From: Nocardioidaceae bacterium
GTDB taxonomy: Bacteria > Actinomycetota > Actinomycetes > Propionibacteriales > Nocardioidaceae
Direction of reading: 5' to 3'
Assembly: GCA_020636935.1 (NCBI GenBank)
Contig: JACJWW010000009.1
Span: forward strand, 1-64,000
Length of the DNA: 64,000 nt
This document shows positions 8,080-16,489 of the stretch, piece by piece; within the stretch, counting starts at the first letter, position 1, and every line of letters starts with the position of its first letter. The translations under genes were made by a program, and so were the position numbers. The notes under the pieces are model-generated. The model did no database searches. It worked only from the letters and a program-made list of their open reading frames with translations, and was not told the origin of the DNA.

Positions 8080-8777
8080 TGCTCTACTCCTGGTCGTAGG
8101 GACAGCTGATCTCCCACCCGGATCTGCCCCGGAGTGGCCACTTCGGCGTACACAGCGATCATCGCATCACGCTTGTCTCCCAGAGGCTTGAGCCAGCGGG
8201 TTGGTGAGCCAGCTCCGTTTTGGTCGAGGTCAATCACTCGGCAGCGGCGGTTGCGTCTGATCACATCGAGTACGACGCCACCGACGCAGATCTGACCACC
8301 AAGCCAGGTCTCCTCCACAAAGGGCTCCTCGGTCTCCACCACGAGGTTGACCCGGAGTCGCTGCGGGATCGCATCAGCGCGCAACTCGCGTGCACACCAC
8401 GCCAATGAAGCGGTGCCGATGATCGAGACCGGCATCGCATCATGATGCGGGGCCAGCCCTTCAGGTCTGACCTGCACGGGCGTGCCGGTGGCTTCGCTGA
8501 GGGTGACGTCAAGCTCGGGCTGACCAGGGCTCCACTGCCCACCGCGGCCGGTGACGCAAACTGCTCCTTCGGGGTCGGTGCGGGCAGCGAAGTCGAAGAC
8601 CTCATCGTGTTGACTGAAGCGCTTGCCGTTCTTGCCACACGCCAAGCGTCCATCAGCGGTGTGGATCGCAAACCAGCGATCCCCCACCAGCCCCCTGCCG
8701 TTGACCTCCACCGCCTCCAGTTGCTCCCCCGCAAGAGCCTTGACGGGATAGCGCCATATCTGACTGACCTGGGTCAC
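8076..8777 (-). CDS. MOSC domain protein
   Basis: A 233-residue protein. An N-terminal MOSC beta-barrel domain (IWRYPVKALAGEQLEAVEVN, then GLVGDRWFAI) is followed by the MOSC sulfurase-carrier domain (RLRVNLVVET, VRRNRRCRVIDLDQ-like C-terminal signature with Cys near residue 182). MOSC proteins handle sulfur or molybdenum-cofactor-dependent reductions of N-hydroxylated compounds. It overlaps mscR by GTGA and the MBL gene by ATGA, so the three genes are translationally coupled. Its presence inside a mycothiol-formaldehyde operon hints at a role in thiol or sulfur detoxification, which is not proven. Confidence 0.85.
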   Translation of the reverse strand: MTQVSQIWRYPVKALAGEQLEAVEVNGRGLVGDRWFAIHTADGRLACGKNGKRFSQHDEVFDFAARTDPEGAVCVTGRGGQWSPGQPELDVTLSEATGTPVQVRPEGLAPHHDAMPVSIIGTASLAWCARELRADAIPQRLRVNLVVETEEPFVEETWLGGQICVGGVVLDVIRRNRRCRVIDLDQNGAGSPTRWLKPLGDKRDAMIAVYAEVATPGQIRVGDQLSLRPGVEQ

Positions 8778-9868
8778 AAGACGACGACCGAGCGAAGCAC
8801 ATCACCGTGATGCATCTTTTCGAAGGCCGCCTCAACGTCATCCAGGGTGATCTCTTCACTGACGAAGGCATCCAGATCGAGGCGGCCTTGTTGATAGAGA
8901 TCGACCAGCATCGGGAAGTCACGCTCAGGCAGGCAGTCGCCGTACCAACTCGACTTCAGTGCTCCGCCGCGTCCGAAGACGTCGATCAGCGGGATGTCGG
9001 GGAACTTCATGTCGGGCGTCGGCACGCCCACGAGTACGACGGTGCCGGCCAGGTCGCGAGCATAGAAGGCCTGCTTGTAGGTCTCGGGCCGCCCCACCGC
9101 TTCGATGACCACATCGGCGCCCTCCGCACCATCGGCGCCGACGATCTCCTTGACAGCCTCGACCGGGTCTTGGGCTTTGGAGTTGATCGTGTGGGTGGCT
9201 CCAATCTCGACCGCTTGACTGAGTTTGCGGTCGTCGATGTCGATTGCGATCACCTTGCTGGCCCCAGCGAGCACGGCTCCGGCGATCGCAGCCATCCCGA
9301 CCCCGCCGCAACCGATCACCGCAGCGGTCATGCCGCGGCCGATCTGCCCGGTGTTGATCGCTGCGCCAAGACCTGCCATCACCCCGCAACCGAGCAGGCC
9401 GACCGCTGCCGGGCTGGCGCTCGGGTCAACCTTGGTGCATTGCCCAGCGGCCACCAGCGTCTTCTCGATGAAGGCGCCGATGCCCAACGCAGGGGTGAGC
9501 TCAGTGCCGTCTTGCAGTGTCATCTTTTGCGTGGCGTTGAAGGTCGCAAAGCAGTACCACGGCTCACCGCGGCGGCATGCACGACAGTTGCCGCACACTG
9601 CTCGCCAGTTGAGGATCACGAAGTCACCCGGCACCACATTGGTGACATCTGGCCCGACACTCTCCACAATCCCGGCCGCCTCGTGTCCCAGCAAAAACGG
9701 GAAGTCGTCGTTGATGCCACCCTCGCGATAGTGCAGGTCGGTGTGACAGACCCCGCAGGTCGAGATCTTGACTACGGCTTCACCTGGGCCTGGGTCTGGC
9801 ACATTGATCGTCTCGATGCGCACAGGCGCACCTTTGCCATGGGCCACTACCCCTTTGACCTGCTGCAT
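8774..9868 (-). CDS. mscR: S-(hydroxymethyl)mycothiol dehydrogenase
   Basis: A 364-residue zinc alcohol dehydrogenase of the NAD/mycothiol-dependent formaldehyde dehydrogenase type. It oxidises the adduct of formaldehyde and mycothiol to S-formylmycothiol and can also reduce S-nitrosomycothiol. Visible features are the catalytic zinc ligands in CGVCHTDLHY and GHEAAGIVE, and the structural zinc set CGNCRACRRGEPWYC. The NAD Rossmann motif is GCGGVGMAAIAG, with Asp in VIAIDIDD. It is first in the operon with the MOSC and MBL genes. The ATG is preceded by GGGAGC at ten bases. It implies a mycothiol-producing actinobacterium. Confidence 0.95.
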   Translation of the reverse strand: MQQVKGVVAHGKGAPVRIETINVPDPGPGEAVVKISTCGVCHTDLHYREGGINDDFPFLLGHEAAGIVESVGPDVTNVVPGDFVILNWRAVCGNCRACRRGEPWYCFATFNATQKMTLQDGTELTPALGIGAFIEKTLVAAGQCTKVDPSASPAAVGLLGCGVMAGLGAAINTGQIGRGMTAAVIGCGGVGMAAIAGAVLAGASKVIAIDIDDRKLSQAVEIGATHTINSKAQDPVEAVKEIVGADGAEGADVVIEAVGRPETYKQAFYARDLAGTVVLVGVPTPDMKFPDIPLIDVFGRGGALKSSWYGDCLPERDFPMLVDLYQQGRLDLDAFVSEEITLDDVEAAFEKMHHGDVLRSVVVL

Positions 9869-9999
9869 CTGCTTGCTCCCACTTGTTGAAGGTCACGCGC
9901 TGTACGTCGTACACGCCACCTTGGTGACAATAGTCGTGTTGCCCCGATGTTGGCCCACCCTGCGTTTCAGATTCGACTAGGACCGAGAGGTCGGGGGTC

Positions 10000-10005
10000 T
10001 AGGCT
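10000..10005 (+). promoter_or_regulatory. -10 box of the YjbR-family gene
   Basis: TAGGCT, six bases, then the ATG at 10012. This is the same hexamer and spacing as at several other starts in this window. Confidence 0.45.
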
Positions 10006-10011
10006 CACCGT

Positions 10012-10416
10012 ATGAGTCATCCCCAGATGTACGACGATGACGATCCCTATCTCGCGCGCCTTCGCCAGATCTGCCTGGACCTACCTGAAGCGATGGAAAA
10101 GATCTCTCATGGTCGACCGAACTTCTACACCAAGAAGGTCTTCGCGATCTTTGGCGGGTCGATCAAGGGTGATCACTATGCGCAGTTGGCGCGCTGCGCA
10201 GTACTGATCAAGGCCGATCCTGTCGAACAACCAGCGCTATTGCAGTTGGAGCACTTCTTCACGCCCGCCTATGTCGGGGCAGCCGGCTGGGTCGGCCTGA
10301 GCTTCCTTCCCGCAGGAAGTCCAAAACGAGTCGACTGGGGCGAGGTGGCTGAGCTCGTGGAAACCTCCTATCGGCTCACCGCACCGACTCGATTGGTGGA
10401 TCAGCTCGAAGGCTGA
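10012..10416 (+). CDS. MmcQ/YjbR family protein
   Basis: A 134-residue protein of the MmcQ/YjbR fold, a small double-wing domain whose members are often called DNA-binding although the function is largely unknown. Diagnostic parts are the early LPEAMEKISHGRPNFYTKKV segment with FAIFGGS, the ADPVEQPALL helix start, and the YVGAAGWVGLSF segment followed by WGEVAELVETSYRLTAP. It stands just before the MATE gene (8-base gap), so the two are probably cotranscribed. A TAGGCT box six bases upstream supports the start. Confidence 0.85.
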   Translation: MSHPQMYDDDDPYLARLRQICLDLPEAMEKISHGRPNFYTKKVFAIFGGSIKGDHYAQLARCAVLIKADPVEQPALLQLEHFFTPAYVGAAGWVGLSFLPAGSPKRVDWGEVAELVETSYRLTAPTRLVDQLEG

Positions 10417-10424
10417 GCATTGAC

Positions 10425-11741
10425 ATGCCCGACAATGTCTCGGTGACATCGCAGGTTGGGCAGACCCAGGGCAGGCGGATCCTGCAATTGGCGATCCCTG
10501 CTTTCTTGGCGCTGATCGCCGAACCCCTATTCCTGCTCGCTGACTCCGCAATCGTCGGCCACCTTGGCACACCCGCACTTGCAGGCCTCGGGATAGCCGG
10601 AGCGGTCTTGGCAACGGTGGTGTCGATGTGCATCTTCCTTGCCTATGGCACCACCGCTTCGGTGGCCCAACTGATGGGCGCAGGTCGCCCCGCGGACGCG
10701 CTTCGCCAGGGCATCGACGGCATCTGGCTGGCGGTGCTGATTGGCGCGGTCAGCACTCCGCTGGTGCTCGTGTGGGCCCGCCCGCTCGTCCTCATTTTCG
10801 GAGCAGACACCGACGTTGTCGACGAGGCCTTGAGCTATCTCCATGTCGCTGGGCTGGGCATCCTGCCGCTTCTGGTGATGCTGGCCGCGACCGGCGTACT
10901 GCGTGGCCTACAAGACACCAAGACACCGCTCTACGTGGCCGTGGTCGGCAACATCCTCAATGTCATCCTCAACGTGGTCTTTGTCTATGGCCTCGACTTG
11001 GGCATCGCAGGCTCGGCGATCGGGTCGGTGATCGCACAAGTCTTCAGCGCCGTGTGGCTGGTGTGGGCAGTTGTGGTTGCTGGGCGCCGCCAAGGGGTGC
11101 TGACGAGTTGGCGGCCCAGCCGTGCCGGGCTCCGAAGCGCGGCACATGCTGGCACTCCCTTGTTGTTGCGCACGCTCAGCCTGCGCGCCTGCCTATTGTT
11201 GATGACCTTCGGTGCCGCCTATCTGGGCACCGTCGAGGTCGCCACCACCCAGTTGGCCATGACCATCTGGACCTTCTTGGCCTTCGCTCTTGATGCGATC
11301 GCGATCGCTGCCCAAGCAATCATCGGCGAGTACGTCGGTGCCCGCGACGTACTCGCACGCCAACAGGCCACCTGGATGATGGTGCGCTGGGGCTTGGGCT
11401 TCGGCGTGATCACCGGTCTCGGGCTGGCCGCCCTGTCGCCCTTCCTGGGCATCCCTTTCACCCCCGACCCTGAAGTCCGCTCGGCACTCACGGGCGTGCT
11501 GCTGGTCGCAGCGATCGGGCAGCCGATCGCTGGTGTGGTCTTCGTACTCGACGGCGTCTTGATCGGTGCGGGCGAAGGGCGTTATCTGGCCGTCGCGGGG
11601 CTCGTCGTACTCCTCGTCTTTGCGCCCTTCGTCTGGTTGGCGGTGGTCGGCGCCCAGTCTCTGATCTGGCTGTGGGTGGCCTTCGTGGTGGCCTTCATGG
11701 GCTCGCGCAGCGTCGTACTTCTGCGACGGGTGTGGCAGTGA
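10425..11741 (+). CDS. MATE family efflux transporter (DinF-like)
   Basis: A 438-residue integral membrane protein with about twelve hydrophobic segments in two similar halves, the MATE layout. The N-terminal half has LAIPAFLALIAEPLFLLADS and AIVGHLGTPALAGLGIAG, the hallmark of DinF-type members. The second half has FLAFALDAIAIAAQAIIGEY. MATE proteins export organic cations or drugs using a proton or sodium gradient; the substrate here is unknown. It lies eight bases after the YjbR gene and converges on mazF. Confidence 0.93.
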   Translation: MPDNVSVTSQVGQTQGRRILQLAIPAFLALIAEPLFLLADSAIVGHLGTPALAGLGIAGAVLATVVSMCIFLAYGTTASVAQLMGAGRPADALRQGIDGIWLAVLIGAVSTPLVLVWARPLVLIFGADTDVVDEALSYLHVAGLGILPLLVMLAATGVLRGLQDTKTPLYVAVVGNILNVILNVVFVYGLDLGIAGSAIGSVIAQVFSAVWLVWAVVVAGRRQGVLTSWRPSRAGLRSAAHAGTPLLLRTLSLRACLLLMTFGAAYLGTVEVATTQLAMTIWTFLAFALDAIAIAAQAIIGEYVGARDVLARQQATWMMVRWGLGFGVITGLGLAALSPFLGIPFTPDPEVRSALTGVLLVAAIGQPIAGVVFVLDGVLIGAGEGRYLAVAGLVVLLVFAPFVWLAVVGAQSLIWLWVAFVVAFMGSRSVVLLRRVWQ

Positions 11742-11757
11742 CTGCTCCACAACCGAT

Positions 11758-12105
11758 TCAGAAGCCCAGATAGTCGGCCAGCCACTCTCGGATGGACCCA
11801 AAGGTCTCCTCGTCGATACGGCCGATATATCCATCGCAGCGCGCCCTGGAAATCGCCCTCAGTTGCTCAGTCATGGCAAATCCTGACAACCCAGGCAACC
11901 CAACGGGCACGTGGTTTGGCCAGCGGCGTTCGGTCATGGTGATCGGCACCCCAAGGGCTAGGGCGTCGACAAGCTCCAGATATTCCTCAGAGGCAACGAT
12001 GACGAAGGGGCGACGGCCTGATTGCTCACGGCCCACAGTCGCGTCAGGCCGCACCCAGTAGACATCACCGGCCCGCATCCGAATCGGAGCAGGTGGATCA
12101 GTCAC
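11758..12105 (-). CDS. mazF: MazF/PemK-type toxin endoribonuclease
   Basis: A 115-residue toxin read from the GTG at 12105, which overlaps the antitoxin stop by eight bases and has GAGGTTGAG upstream. A longer reading back to 12207 runs deep into the antitoxin gene and is rejected. MazF landmarks are GDVYWVRPDATVGREQSGRR with PFVIVAS (the RRP signature), VPITMT, WPNHVPVGL and the late ISRARCDGYIGRIDEETF. MazF enzymes cut single-stranded RNA at short motifs; the specificity here is unknown. It pairs with the RHH-type antitoxin immediately upstream. Confidence 0.88.
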   Translation of the reverse strand: MTDPPAPIRMRAGDVYWVRPDATVGREQSGRRPFVIVASEEYLELVDALALGVPITMTERRWPNHVPVGLPGLSGFAMTEQLRAISRARCDGYIGRIDEETFGSIREWLADYLGF

Positions 12106-12328
12106 GAGGCTCAACCTCGAGCGTGTCAAACTCCGCAACCTCGGCCCAGTAGCCATGATCTGGCGGGTTGGCACGCATCGCCTCAGCCATGGCCTGCAAA
12201 CGCTCACGACGGCGGGCTTCGCTGATCACTTGATCGAGATACTCCCCGATGGTCAGTGCGCGAGCACGCGCAGCCGAGCTGATCCGATCACGCAGCTCAG
12301 TTTCGACCTTGATCGTCGTCAGTCCCAT
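12098..12328 (-). CDS. mazE: Antitoxin of the MazF pair (ribbon-helix-helix type)
   Basis: A 76-residue protein with an N-terminal ribbon-helix-helix DNA-binding domain (TTIKVETELRDRISSAAR, then ALTIGEYLDQVISEARRRE). An acidic C-terminal tail (YWAEVAEFDTLEVEPRD) is expected to block the toxin. This is the actinobacterial type of MazE, not the AbrB-like Escherichia coli type. It is the first gene of the pair. A TATGCT box six bases before the ATG, inside two 8-bp direct repeats, suggests a leaderless and autoregulated transcript. Confidence 0.85.
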   Translation of the reverse strand: MGLTTIKVETELRDRISSAARARALTIGEYLDQVISEARRRERLQAMAEAMRANPPDHGYWAEVAEFDTLEVEPRD

Positions 12329-12334
12329 TCATTT

Positions 12335-12355
12335 AGCATACTCGAACAGCATACT
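12335..12355 (-). promoter_or_regulatory. mazE promoter with direct-repeat operator
   Basis: The octamer AGTATGCT (minus strand) occurs twice, at 12355-12348 and 12342-12335, 13 bases apart. The copy nearer the gene contains the putative -10 hexamer TATGCT. RHH antitoxins typically bind short tandem half-sites over their own promoter, which fits this arrangement. Confidence 0.55.
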
Positions 12356-12417
12356 TAACGACATACCAAATCGGACCCACGCTGCTGATTTCCACAGGCT
12401 GCATGAGCTTGCGCATC

Positions 12418-13464
12418 TCACACAAGTACGTCGGTGACGGGCAGCGCTGAGTCGGCCGGCAGATCGAGTGATGAGGGAGTCCTCCCGCGGGCGACCATCT
12501 CGGCCCCAAGCGCCGCGACCATGGCGCCATTGTCGGTGCACAGGCCCGGCCGGGGCACTCTGACCCTGATGCCATGTGCTGCGGCTCGCTCCTCGGCTAG
12601 AACCCGCAGACGTGAATTTGCCGCGACCCCACCCCCGATCAGAATGTCCTCAATACCTGCGGTCACAGCGGCGTCAATGGCCTTGCGGGTCAACACATCA
12701 CAAACAGCCTCTTGGAAGGATGCGGCCACATCGGCCACCGGCACTGACTCCCCTGCATCATTGCGGGCTTGCACCCAACGCGCGACTGCTGTTTTGAGTC
12801 CAGAGAAGGAGAAGTCGAAACGATGCCGCTCGAGGTCACGTCGCGAAGAGAGCCCGCGTGGGAAGTCGATCGCCACCGATGATCCTGATCTGGCCTCCTT
12901 GTCGATGTGCGGGCCACCCGGGAAGGGCAGCCCCAAGAGGCGAGCCACCTTGTCGAAGGCTTCACCAGCGGCGTCATCGATGGTGGCACCCATCGGGTCG
13001 ATCACTCCGGTCACGTCATCGACCCTGAGCAAGGAGGAGTGGCCACCAGAGACCAGCATCGCAAGGCATGGCTCGGGGAGGGCCCCGTGCTCGAGTTGGT
13101 CGACGGCCACATGCGCGGCCAGGTGATTGACGCCGTACAACGGCTTGTCGAGTGAGAGCGCCAAGGCCTTGGCCGCGGCGACCCCGACCAACAAGGCACC
13201 AGCCAGACCCGGGCCTGAGGTGACCGCGAGCGCATCCACGTCACGCAGGGAAATCCCTGCGGTCTGACAAGCTCGCTCGATCGTGGGCACCATGGCTTCC
13301 AGATGCGCGCGTGATGCGACTTCGGGCACGACTCCCCCGAAGCGCGCATGCTCATCGACCGATGATGCGACCGCGTCTGCCAGCAGGTCATGGCCAGAGA
13401 CGATGCCGATGCCCGTCTCGTCACACGACGTCTCGATGCCCAGCACCAAGGGTTGCTCAGCCAC
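12418..13464 (-). CDS. tsaD: tRNA threonylcarbamoyladenosine synthase component TsaD
   Basis: A 348-residue ASKHA-fold protein that transfers threonylcarbamoyl to A37 of ANN-decoding tRNAs. The start is taken as the GTG at 13464 because GGAGG lies five bases upstream and it overlaps the end of rimI by eight bases. VLGIETSCDETG opens the fold, the metal-binding HxxxH is in VNHLAAHVA, MLVSGGHSSLL is the phosphate loop, and GGGVAANSRLR and CTDNGAMVAALG are near the end. It is the last gene of the alr-tsaE-tsaB-rimI-tsaD operon, so TsaB, D and E are encoded together. Confidence 0.96.
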   Translation of the reverse strand: MAEQPLVLGIETSCDETGIGIVSGHDLLADAVASSVDEHARFGGVVPEVASRAHLEAMVPTIERACQTAGISLRDVDALAVTSGPGLAGALLVGVAAAKALALSLDKPLYGVNHLAAHVAVDQLEHGALPEPCLAMLVSGGHSSLLRVDDVTGVIDPMGATIDDAAGEAFDKVARLLGLPFPGGPHIDKEARSGSSVAIDFPRGLSSRRDLERHRFDFSFSGLKTAVARWVQARNDAGESVPVADVAASFQEAVCDVLTRKAIDAAVTAGIEDILIGGGVAANSRLRVLAEERAAAHGIRVRVPRPGLCTDNGAMVAALGAEMVARGRTPSSLDLPADSALPVTDVLV

Positions 13465-13930
13465 GTCGGCCTCCACAACCAAGCCCCAAGGAGCGCCGCA
13501 GGATCACCGCATCGCTGCCGTCAGAGTAGTAGCGCGGACGGCGATCGATCTCGACGAAGTCCTTGGCTGCGTAGAAGGCCAAGGCGTCGGCATTGTCGGC
13601 GCGCACTTCGATGAGCATCCGGTCGGGTGGGCGCCGTTCGGCCATGATCGCGGTAGTGATCGCCAGATCCAACAACTTGCCCGCCACGCCCGTGCGACGC
13701 ACCCGCTGCGTCACGCCAAGGCGCTGCAGATCTGCGATGTCACCTGCGATCGACACCACCACATAGCCGGTCACGCCATCGGCATCTTCGCTCACCAGAT
13801 AGGTCACTGTGGGCAATTCGCCGGCGAGGCCAGGGGCGATGAGTTGCTCGCCCCAGGGGTCGGGGAAACACTCCTGCTCCAAGGCGAGCACGGCATCAAG
13901 ATCAGCCGGAGTGGCTGGTCGCTGGCTCAT
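13457..13930 (-). CDS. rimI: Ribosomal protein S18-alanine N-acetyltransferase-like GNAT (RimI)
   Basis: A 157-residue GNAT acetyltransferase. The start is the ATG at 13930, sharing one base with the tsaB stop (TGATG). The acetyl-CoA site is in IADLQRLGVTQRVRRTGVAG (an R-x-x-G/A type loop), and MLIEVRADNADALAFYAAKD is the typical motif B region. RimI acetylates the N-terminal Ala of S18 in enteric bacteria; the actinobacterial homologue has broader N-terminal specificity. Position between tsaB and tsaD is conserved in many actinobacteria. Confidence 0.92.
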   Translation of the reverse strand: MSQRPATPADLDAVLALEQECFPDPWGEQLIAPGLAGELPTVTYLVSEDADGVTGYVVVSIAGDIADLQRLGVTQRVRRTGVAGKLLDLAITTAIMAERRPPDRMLIEVRADNADALAFYAAKDFVEIDRRPRYYSDGSDAVILRRSLGLGCGGRRG

Positions 13931-14553
13931 CAACTCACTCGTTTCGGCGGTCGGGGCGCCATTGTGTCGGGGCGCCGCAAATAGAGGGGTTCAGGATCGA
14001 GTCTGATCACCGCATCTTGGTCGACGACCCTGCAGAGTGAGGCTGCTGAGGGATGGCTTGGGGTCACCGCATTGGGGAACTGCTCTGGATACATCAGAGC
14101 TCCCTCACCGGCCACCAACTGGTCGCTGGCAGCATCGGCCGGCTTTACAACAGCGGGTCCGTCGATCCGGAGGCCATTGCGATAGCTGGCTAGATAGACC
14201 TCTTTGCGCCTGGCGTCGGTGGCCACCAAGAACTCCTCAGCCTGCACATCAGCAGCGATCACATCGAGGCTGCAGACCCCCACGACCGGCACTTGGAGGG
14301 AATATCCCATGGTGCGCGCGGTCACCAGGCCGACGCGAAGGCCGGTAAATGGCCCCGGACCGACACCAACCACGATCTCCTCCAAATCAGAGACCATCAG
14401 CCCAGCTTGGGTCAGCGTGCTGGCAATCGCTGGAGCCAAGTCTTCTCCGTGCCGCATATTGCTGGCACTGTCGAAAACTGCAAGCGGTTCGACTCCTGAG
14501 CAGATGGCCACCTGTACCAGTGACGTCGAGGTGTCAATGCCGAGTCTGATCAT
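13930..14553 (-). CDS. tsaB: tRNA threonylcarbamoyladenosine complex scaffold TsaB
   Basis: A 207-residue protein of the t6A complex that dimerises with TsaD. The start is the ATG at 14553, which overlaps the tsaE stop by ATGA. An ATG four codons earlier is possible but lies inside the preceding gene. MIRLGIDTSTSLVQVAI is the N-terminal ASKHA strand pair, RHGEDLAPAI and VVGVGPGPFTGLRVGLVTAR are diagnostic of TsaB. It lacks the metal site of TsaD, as expected. It is cotranscribed with tsaE and rimI. Confidence 0.94.
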   Translation of the reverse strand: MIRLGIDTSTSLVQVAICSGVEPLAVFDSASNMRHGEDLAPAIASTLTQAGLMVSDLEEIVVGVGPGPFTGLRVGLVTARTMGYSLQVPVVGVCSLDVIAADVQAEEFLVATDARRKEVYLASYRNGLRIDGPAVVKPADAASDQLVAGEGALMYPEQFPNAVTPSHPSAASLCRVVDQDAVIRLDPEPLYLRRPDTMAPRPPKRVS

Positions 14554-15431
14554 GGCTTCACCCACCGTCGTCCGATCCGGGTGATGGTGGCGACTCGTAC
14601 GTCGTCATCGCGACGATGCAGGTCAATCTCGATGCGGTCTTCGGCTAGGGCCTCGGCCAGGCCCTCACCCCACTCGACCACTGTCACTGCTTGATCGAGG
14701 TCGGTGTCGAGGTCGAGGTCGTCCAGCTCAGCTGCGCCTCCGAGCCGGTAGGCATCCACGTGCACCAGCGCCGGCCCGGCACCCAAGGATGGGTGCACTC
14801 GAGCGATCACGAAGGTCGGCGAAGTCACCGCACCTCGTACGCCGAGCCCCTCGCCGAGCCCTTGGGTGAATGTGGTCTTGCCGGCCCCCAGGTCACCGGT
14901 GAGGATCACCAGGTCGCCGGGCTCGAGCTCCGCAGCCAACTCCAGGCCCCACCTCTTGGTGAGCTCTGCAGTTGGGAGCTCCAGTGTGACCGGGAGGAGT
15001 TTGCGCATCGTGATCTGCGGACCGACAAGGCTGGCTTCCACATAGCCCTGGCGCTGCCAGAATTCTTGAGTCTTGGGCAACTCCACTCGCGCCTGGAGTT
15101 GAAGGCCCACATGGCCGCGCGCCTGACCAACTGCCTCGGCCGTCATCGCGAGCTTGGTGGCCACTCCCTTGCCCTGGGCCGCAGCCACCACACCAACGCG
15201 TCGTAGGCCCAGCCAGTCTTCCAGGTCAGAGAAGAGCAAGGCGCCGACGGGGTGCACCCCATCGAGGGCGAGGAGTCCGCCGTAGTCGGCAAGTGCTTTG
15301 GCGATCGAGGATTCGGTCTCCTCAAGCGCCGTGGCTGGGGGGTCGAGGACAGGTCGGTTGCCGAAGGCATCTTGGATGACACCAAGCACCTCGACAGCCC
15401 GCTCTTGGTCAACGACCACAACCTCAATCAC
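14550..15431 (-). CDS. tsaE: GNAT acetyltransferase-TsaE fusion
   Basis: A 293-residue two-domain protein with a GTG start that overlaps the hydrolase stop by GTGA. Residues about 1-145 form a GNAT-like domain (VGVVAAAQGKGVATKLAMTA is the acetyl-CoA loop, FWQRQGYVEA the late strand). Residues about 148-293 are the TsaE ATPase of t6A synthesis, with Walker A GDLGAGKTTFTQGL, SPTFVIA and the VHVDAYRL and VVEWGE segments. TsaE powers turnover of the TsaB-TsaD complex. Fusions of this kind occur in actinobacteria; the acetylated substrate is unknown. Confidence 0.93.
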   Translation of the reverse strand: MIEVVVVDQERAVEVLGVIQDAFGNRPVLDPPATALEETESSIAKALADYGGLLALDGVHPVGALLFSDLEDWLGLRRVGVVAAAQGKGVATKLAMTAEAVGQARGHVGLQLQARVELPKTQEFWQRQGYVEASLVGPQITMRKLLPVTLELPTAELTKRWGLELAAELEPGDLVILTGDLGAGKTTFTQGLGEGLGVRGAVTSPTFVIARVHPSLGAGPALVHVDAYRLGGAAELDDLDLDTDLDQAVTVVEWGEGLAEALAEDRIEIDLHRRDDDVRVATITRIGRRWVKP

Positions 15432-16489
15432 GAACCGGCCTGCTCCACCAGCCAGCTGATCGCCTCATTGACGTCATCTTGACACTCGATCATCACCATG
15501 TGACCAGCTTTGGGGCACTCCACCAGCCGCGAGCCCGGGATCAGCTCGGCCATCCGTCTGGAGTGCCTGATGTCGGTGATCCGATCAGCGGTGCCACACA
15601 AGACCACGGTCGGCTTGTCGGCAAAGGAAGCCAAGGTGTCGTATTTGTTGAGTGCGGAGAAGCTCGGGAAAAACTCTGCGAGCACTTCCATCGGAGTGCC
15701 GTCGAGCATGGCATTCAAGAACTCGATCTGCGCCGGGTTGGCGAAGTCTCCATAGCCGAAGAGATCGGAGACGATATAGCCGATATTTGAGCCAGACTTG
15801 CGCGCGGAGTCGACCAGGTCAGGTGCGCTGGCCAGGGCCTTGATCAACCGAGGAGCCACCATGGTCCCGAGCAAGTCCGGTATCCACTTGCTCAAGATCT
15901 TGTGCACCTTGAGGTCACCGGCGGTGGTCGCCACCAAGGCCGCGCCCACCACACGCTTGGCGAACACCTCTGGGTGCCGTTCAGCGAAGGCCAAGACACT
16001 CATCCCACCCATCGAGTGACCGACCAAGATCACTTTGCCCTTGCGGGCAACCCGGTTGATCACGCTGAGCATGTCATCGCCGAGTTGGTCGATATTGGCA
16101 TTTTCGCGATCAGACTTGGGCGAGCGACCGTGCGAGCGCTGGTCATAGAAGACCATCCGATATTTACCGCGAAACTCCCTGCGCTGGTAGTGCCACGAGT
16201 CGAGATTGAGCGAATAGCCGTGCGCAAAGACGATTGTGATGTCATCGCGCTTGCGAGACCGGGAGCGCGCTTTGTAGGGCGCAATCTCATCGACCTCACA
16301 ATGGAGCAGCAGACCGTCATCGCAGATCACCGGGATCGGTTCGGAGCGAAGGCCCCCCAGCCGCTCGACCCCAGAGCTCTCACGAGTGCGGGCCACTCGA
16401 CGCTCGACGACTGCGCCGGTGGCTAGTGCTGCTGCCGCTGCGGCACCGACGCTGCCCAGCGCATATCCGATCCGACTGTTGGCGCTCAT
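15428..16489 (-). CDS. Membrane-anchored alpha/beta hydrolase
   Basis: A 353-residue protein read from the ATG at 16489, which overlaps the alr stop by ATGA; a longer reading runs into alr. The N-terminus (GYALGSVGAAAAAALATGAV) is one short hydrophobic anchor. The hydrolase fold follows: HGYSLN oxyanion loop, YDQRSHGRS, the nucleophile elbow GHSMGGM (Ser about residue 158) and the late CPKAGHMVMIE with catalytic His. The substrate is unknown. It is conserved between alr and tsaE in related actinobacteria, as far as I recall, but its link to either pathway is unclear. Confidence 0.88.
   Translation of the reverse strand: MSANSRIGYALGSVGAAAAAALATGAVVERRVARTRESSGVERLGGLRSEPIPVICDDGLLLHCEVDEIAPYKARSRSRKRDDITIVFAHGYSLNLDSWHYQRREFRGKYRMVFYDQRSHGRSPKSDRENANIDQLGDDMLSVINRVARKGKVILVGHSMGGMSVLAFAERHPEVFAKRVVGAALVATTAGDLKVHKILSKWIPDLLGTMVAPRLIKALASAPDLVDSARKSGSNIGYIVSDLFGYGDFANPAQIEFLNAMLDGTPMEVLAEFFPSFSALNKYDTLASFADKPTVVLCGTADRITDIRHSRRMAELIPGSRLVECPKAGHMVMIECQDDVNEAISWLVEQAGS

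Noticed and set aside
8807..9889. A 360-codon open frame on the plus strand opposite mscR.
   Set aside because: It lies wholly opposite a well-conserved enzyme and has a His/Asp/Arg-rich composition typical of antisense frames.
12106..12207. An N-terminal extension of MazF.
   Set aside because: It is encoded inside the antitoxin gene. The GTG at 12105 overlaps the antitoxin stop and has a ribosome site.
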